NCBI GenBank assembly: GCA_019703815.1
Contig: AP023052.1
Coordinates: 1,674,001-1,738,000 of the forward strand
From: Thaumasiovibrio occultus
GTDB lineage: Bacteria; Pseudomonadota; Gammaproteobacteria; Enterobacterales; Vibrionaceae
Direction: 5' to 3'
DNA length: 64,000 bases
The position numbers and the translations under genes are program-made. The notes beneath the pieces are model-generated. The model saw only the letters and a program-made list of their open reading frames with translations, ran no database searches and was not told the DNA's origin. Numbering within the stretch: the first letter of the stretch is position 1; the number at the start of each line of letters is the position of its first letter. Of the stretch, positions 63,701-64,000 are shown in pieces.

Positions 63701-64000
63701 ATGCTCTTTTCAGAACCTGTGAATAGTTGACTAAATGCGGTTTGGAACTCGTCGATTTTTTCTTTGACGAGTTTACGAACGAATGTCAGTGAACTCTTCT
63801 CTTGAGGGACGCTTTTTATCCAAAATGCGTTTTCTTTCACCTGTTGGTTGTAAGCAAACTCGTGCTGAGGATGATAAACATATGGCAACAAGCCTTTTGG
63901 TGATAGGCGCTCAAACGTCACATCAGGCAAGCTAGCAAAGCTTTCATCTTCACGAATCACTTTGCGTAGGTTTAGGTAGTAAGCCAATATTAACGGGTGG
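60799..64000 (-). CDS. dptH: Phosphorothioate-dependent restriction ATPase DptH (partial, N-terminus outside window)
   Basis: The minus-strand frame is open through the right edge, giving about 1,067 C-terminal residues. DptH is the HerA-type ATPase of the DptFGH restriction system, which attacks DNA lacking phosphorothioates. Visible are a long N-terminal part with PVEVKTGSIPDYKKAVKQSK (resembling a nuclease-like Asp-Glu-Lys segment), an acidic linker (EAEERCSDVEEGQTNPEEDV), then the ATPase: Walker A GTMGTGKTQFTKS about 725 residues into the visible part and Walker B ILVDEADNFM at about 947, followed by STQDITHF. Gene order relative to dndBCDE supports the call; dptF and dptG are not visible. 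Confidence 0.9.
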   Translation of the reverse strand, partial: HPLILAYYLNLRKVIREDESFASLPDVTFERLSPKGLLPYVYHPQHEFAYNQQVKENAFWIKSVPQEKSSLTFVRKLVKEKIDEFQTAFSQLFTGSEKSIIINAVNQDSAEELFMGLVDYIRSNQEQAASIHINLYDDKLTFNAFDRFAETANYDELKEWLELNKGKVREVADTIIDILRTRLTYSKFTNEQANKDGQSYAHLSFFRNNDKVDCSDIAIEDMASGIACDGLLTGDASESKSGSYFTGFGLKGTDYQGHPHLMMAKYVGALLKPALKPNTQYHGANAVALAVSEDFKGLLERSYDSSIWTTIIDPKVTLDFFHSNEDVVLIHYSDQYTSSSSYDAITVTAQRGLFEKVIKQGDGGQINEFNAFNGDWLLKMMTCAPTINKERKGVIGAYKFVTSLVHNSDITWVPLSVAEMIRVSGNIGLKMSDSEFSRNVHGYKKGEISDDVLLVGFKGQDMYLLPVEVKTGSIPDYKKAVKQSKELLRYLSEDLLGNDNLASKLYRGLFMRQVLMQVDKYRLYNVFAPDYFDALLDNKEEWLKGDYSLAKVADYPDGFVVSHLEGASCLQPDYKMLDGVLKVDLPMGLLPRLVETPLQEVLNKLDIVKLCHVPTEYVLGGKTQAEALEVDSQADVTSENIHQETADFEIELNTEAEERCSDVEEGQTNPEEDVSVQGAEAVHTFKSQPSGTNLNVLFGHNALTQAPLNWEPTNTAKFMNTNTGIIGTMGTGKTQFTKSVITQLYRNQTDNVNGAPIGMLIFDYKSDYVDDKFLEATGAKKYKLFKLPYNPLSLYGDTPMLPIHTAAGFSETMAKAYGLGKKQQLQLENLILESYTASGIHPEDPSTWNRPAPTIDDVWARFLDQEKVEEDLLYAALSKLARFKIFESESDKMTSLYELVDGITVIELAGYPPQIQNLVVALTLDLFYSQMQRRGKPEVHGDFRQITKMILVDEADNFMSQNFPSLRKILKEGREYGVGMILSTQDITHFQTGDNDYSSYVLTWVIHRVAKIRPQELKAMFGVNDKNEQERLMETINKLDKHYSLYIDGAKQIQKMRDKAFWELLA

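Overview
The window looks like a Vibrio chromosome, probably from the V. fluvialis / V. furnissii / V. cholerae side of the genus. Support comes from the metE/metR pair, a complete glycerol-3-phosphate regulon (glpD, glpR, glpK, glpF, glpABC), two secreted chitin-active enzymes (a GH18 chitinase and an AA10 polysaccharide monooxygenase sharing an A-K/Q-WWT chitin-binding module), a DUF3080 protein and a YgiQ radical-SAM protein. The species call is inference; no rRNA gene is present.

Layout. 1-26.3 kb is mostly housekeeping and environmental genes: metE (cut by the left edge), metR, a chitinase, a periplasmic rhodanese, a chemoreceptor, a small glutaredoxin whose stop codon lies inside a MITE-like repeat, an ABC-F ATPase with a structured leader, a ClbS/DfsB-like protein, ygiQ, a WYL regulator, a FAN1-like nuclease, a tandem pair of immunity-like paralogues and a leucine-rich-repeat protein. 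26.3-30.5 kb is a small accessory patch: an attC-like site next to a membrane protein gene, an IS110 transposase remnant, small lipoprotein and membrane protein genes, and short tandem repeats. 30.6-43.3 kb holds the glp genes. glpFK and glpABC diverge from an intergenic region with two near-identical inverted GlpR-type operators, and glpD has its own operators. GlpF imports glycerol, GlpK phosphorylates it, GlpD or GlpABC oxidises glycerol-3-phosphate, and GlpR represses the set.

Three tRNA-Val genes (43.5-43.8 kb) mark the start of an accessory island. Just after them come debris of a P2-like terminase, a truncated defence-like gene, an IS3 remnant and an unrecognised 370-residue ORF. From 46.6 kb the island becomes coherent: a YeeE/YedE sulfur importer, an M15-peptidase-like protein, a phosphorothioation-associated methyltransferase-like protein, and dndB-dndC-dndD-dndE, which place sulfur in the DNA backbone. 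No dndA is present, so a host cysteine desulfurase probably supplies sulfur.

Convergent to dndBCDE lie a decayed DUF262/DUF1524 (GmrSD/SspE-type) gene, a short protein consisting only of a phosphorothioate-binding (SBD-like) domain with no HNH nuclease, an unusual 813-residue protein, and the C-terminal 1,067 or so residues of DptH, the HerA-like ATPase of phosphorothioate-dependent restriction. dptF and dptG would be expected just beyond the right edge.

The most unusual item is the 813-residue protein downstream of dptH. It has an N-terminal membrane anchor, 14 perfect 9-bp repeats encoding Val-Ala-Glu, helix-hairpin-helix segments like the RNA polymerase alpha C-terminal domain, and a sigma-factor region-4-like helix-turn-helix. 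Its role in phosphorothioate defence is not known to me.
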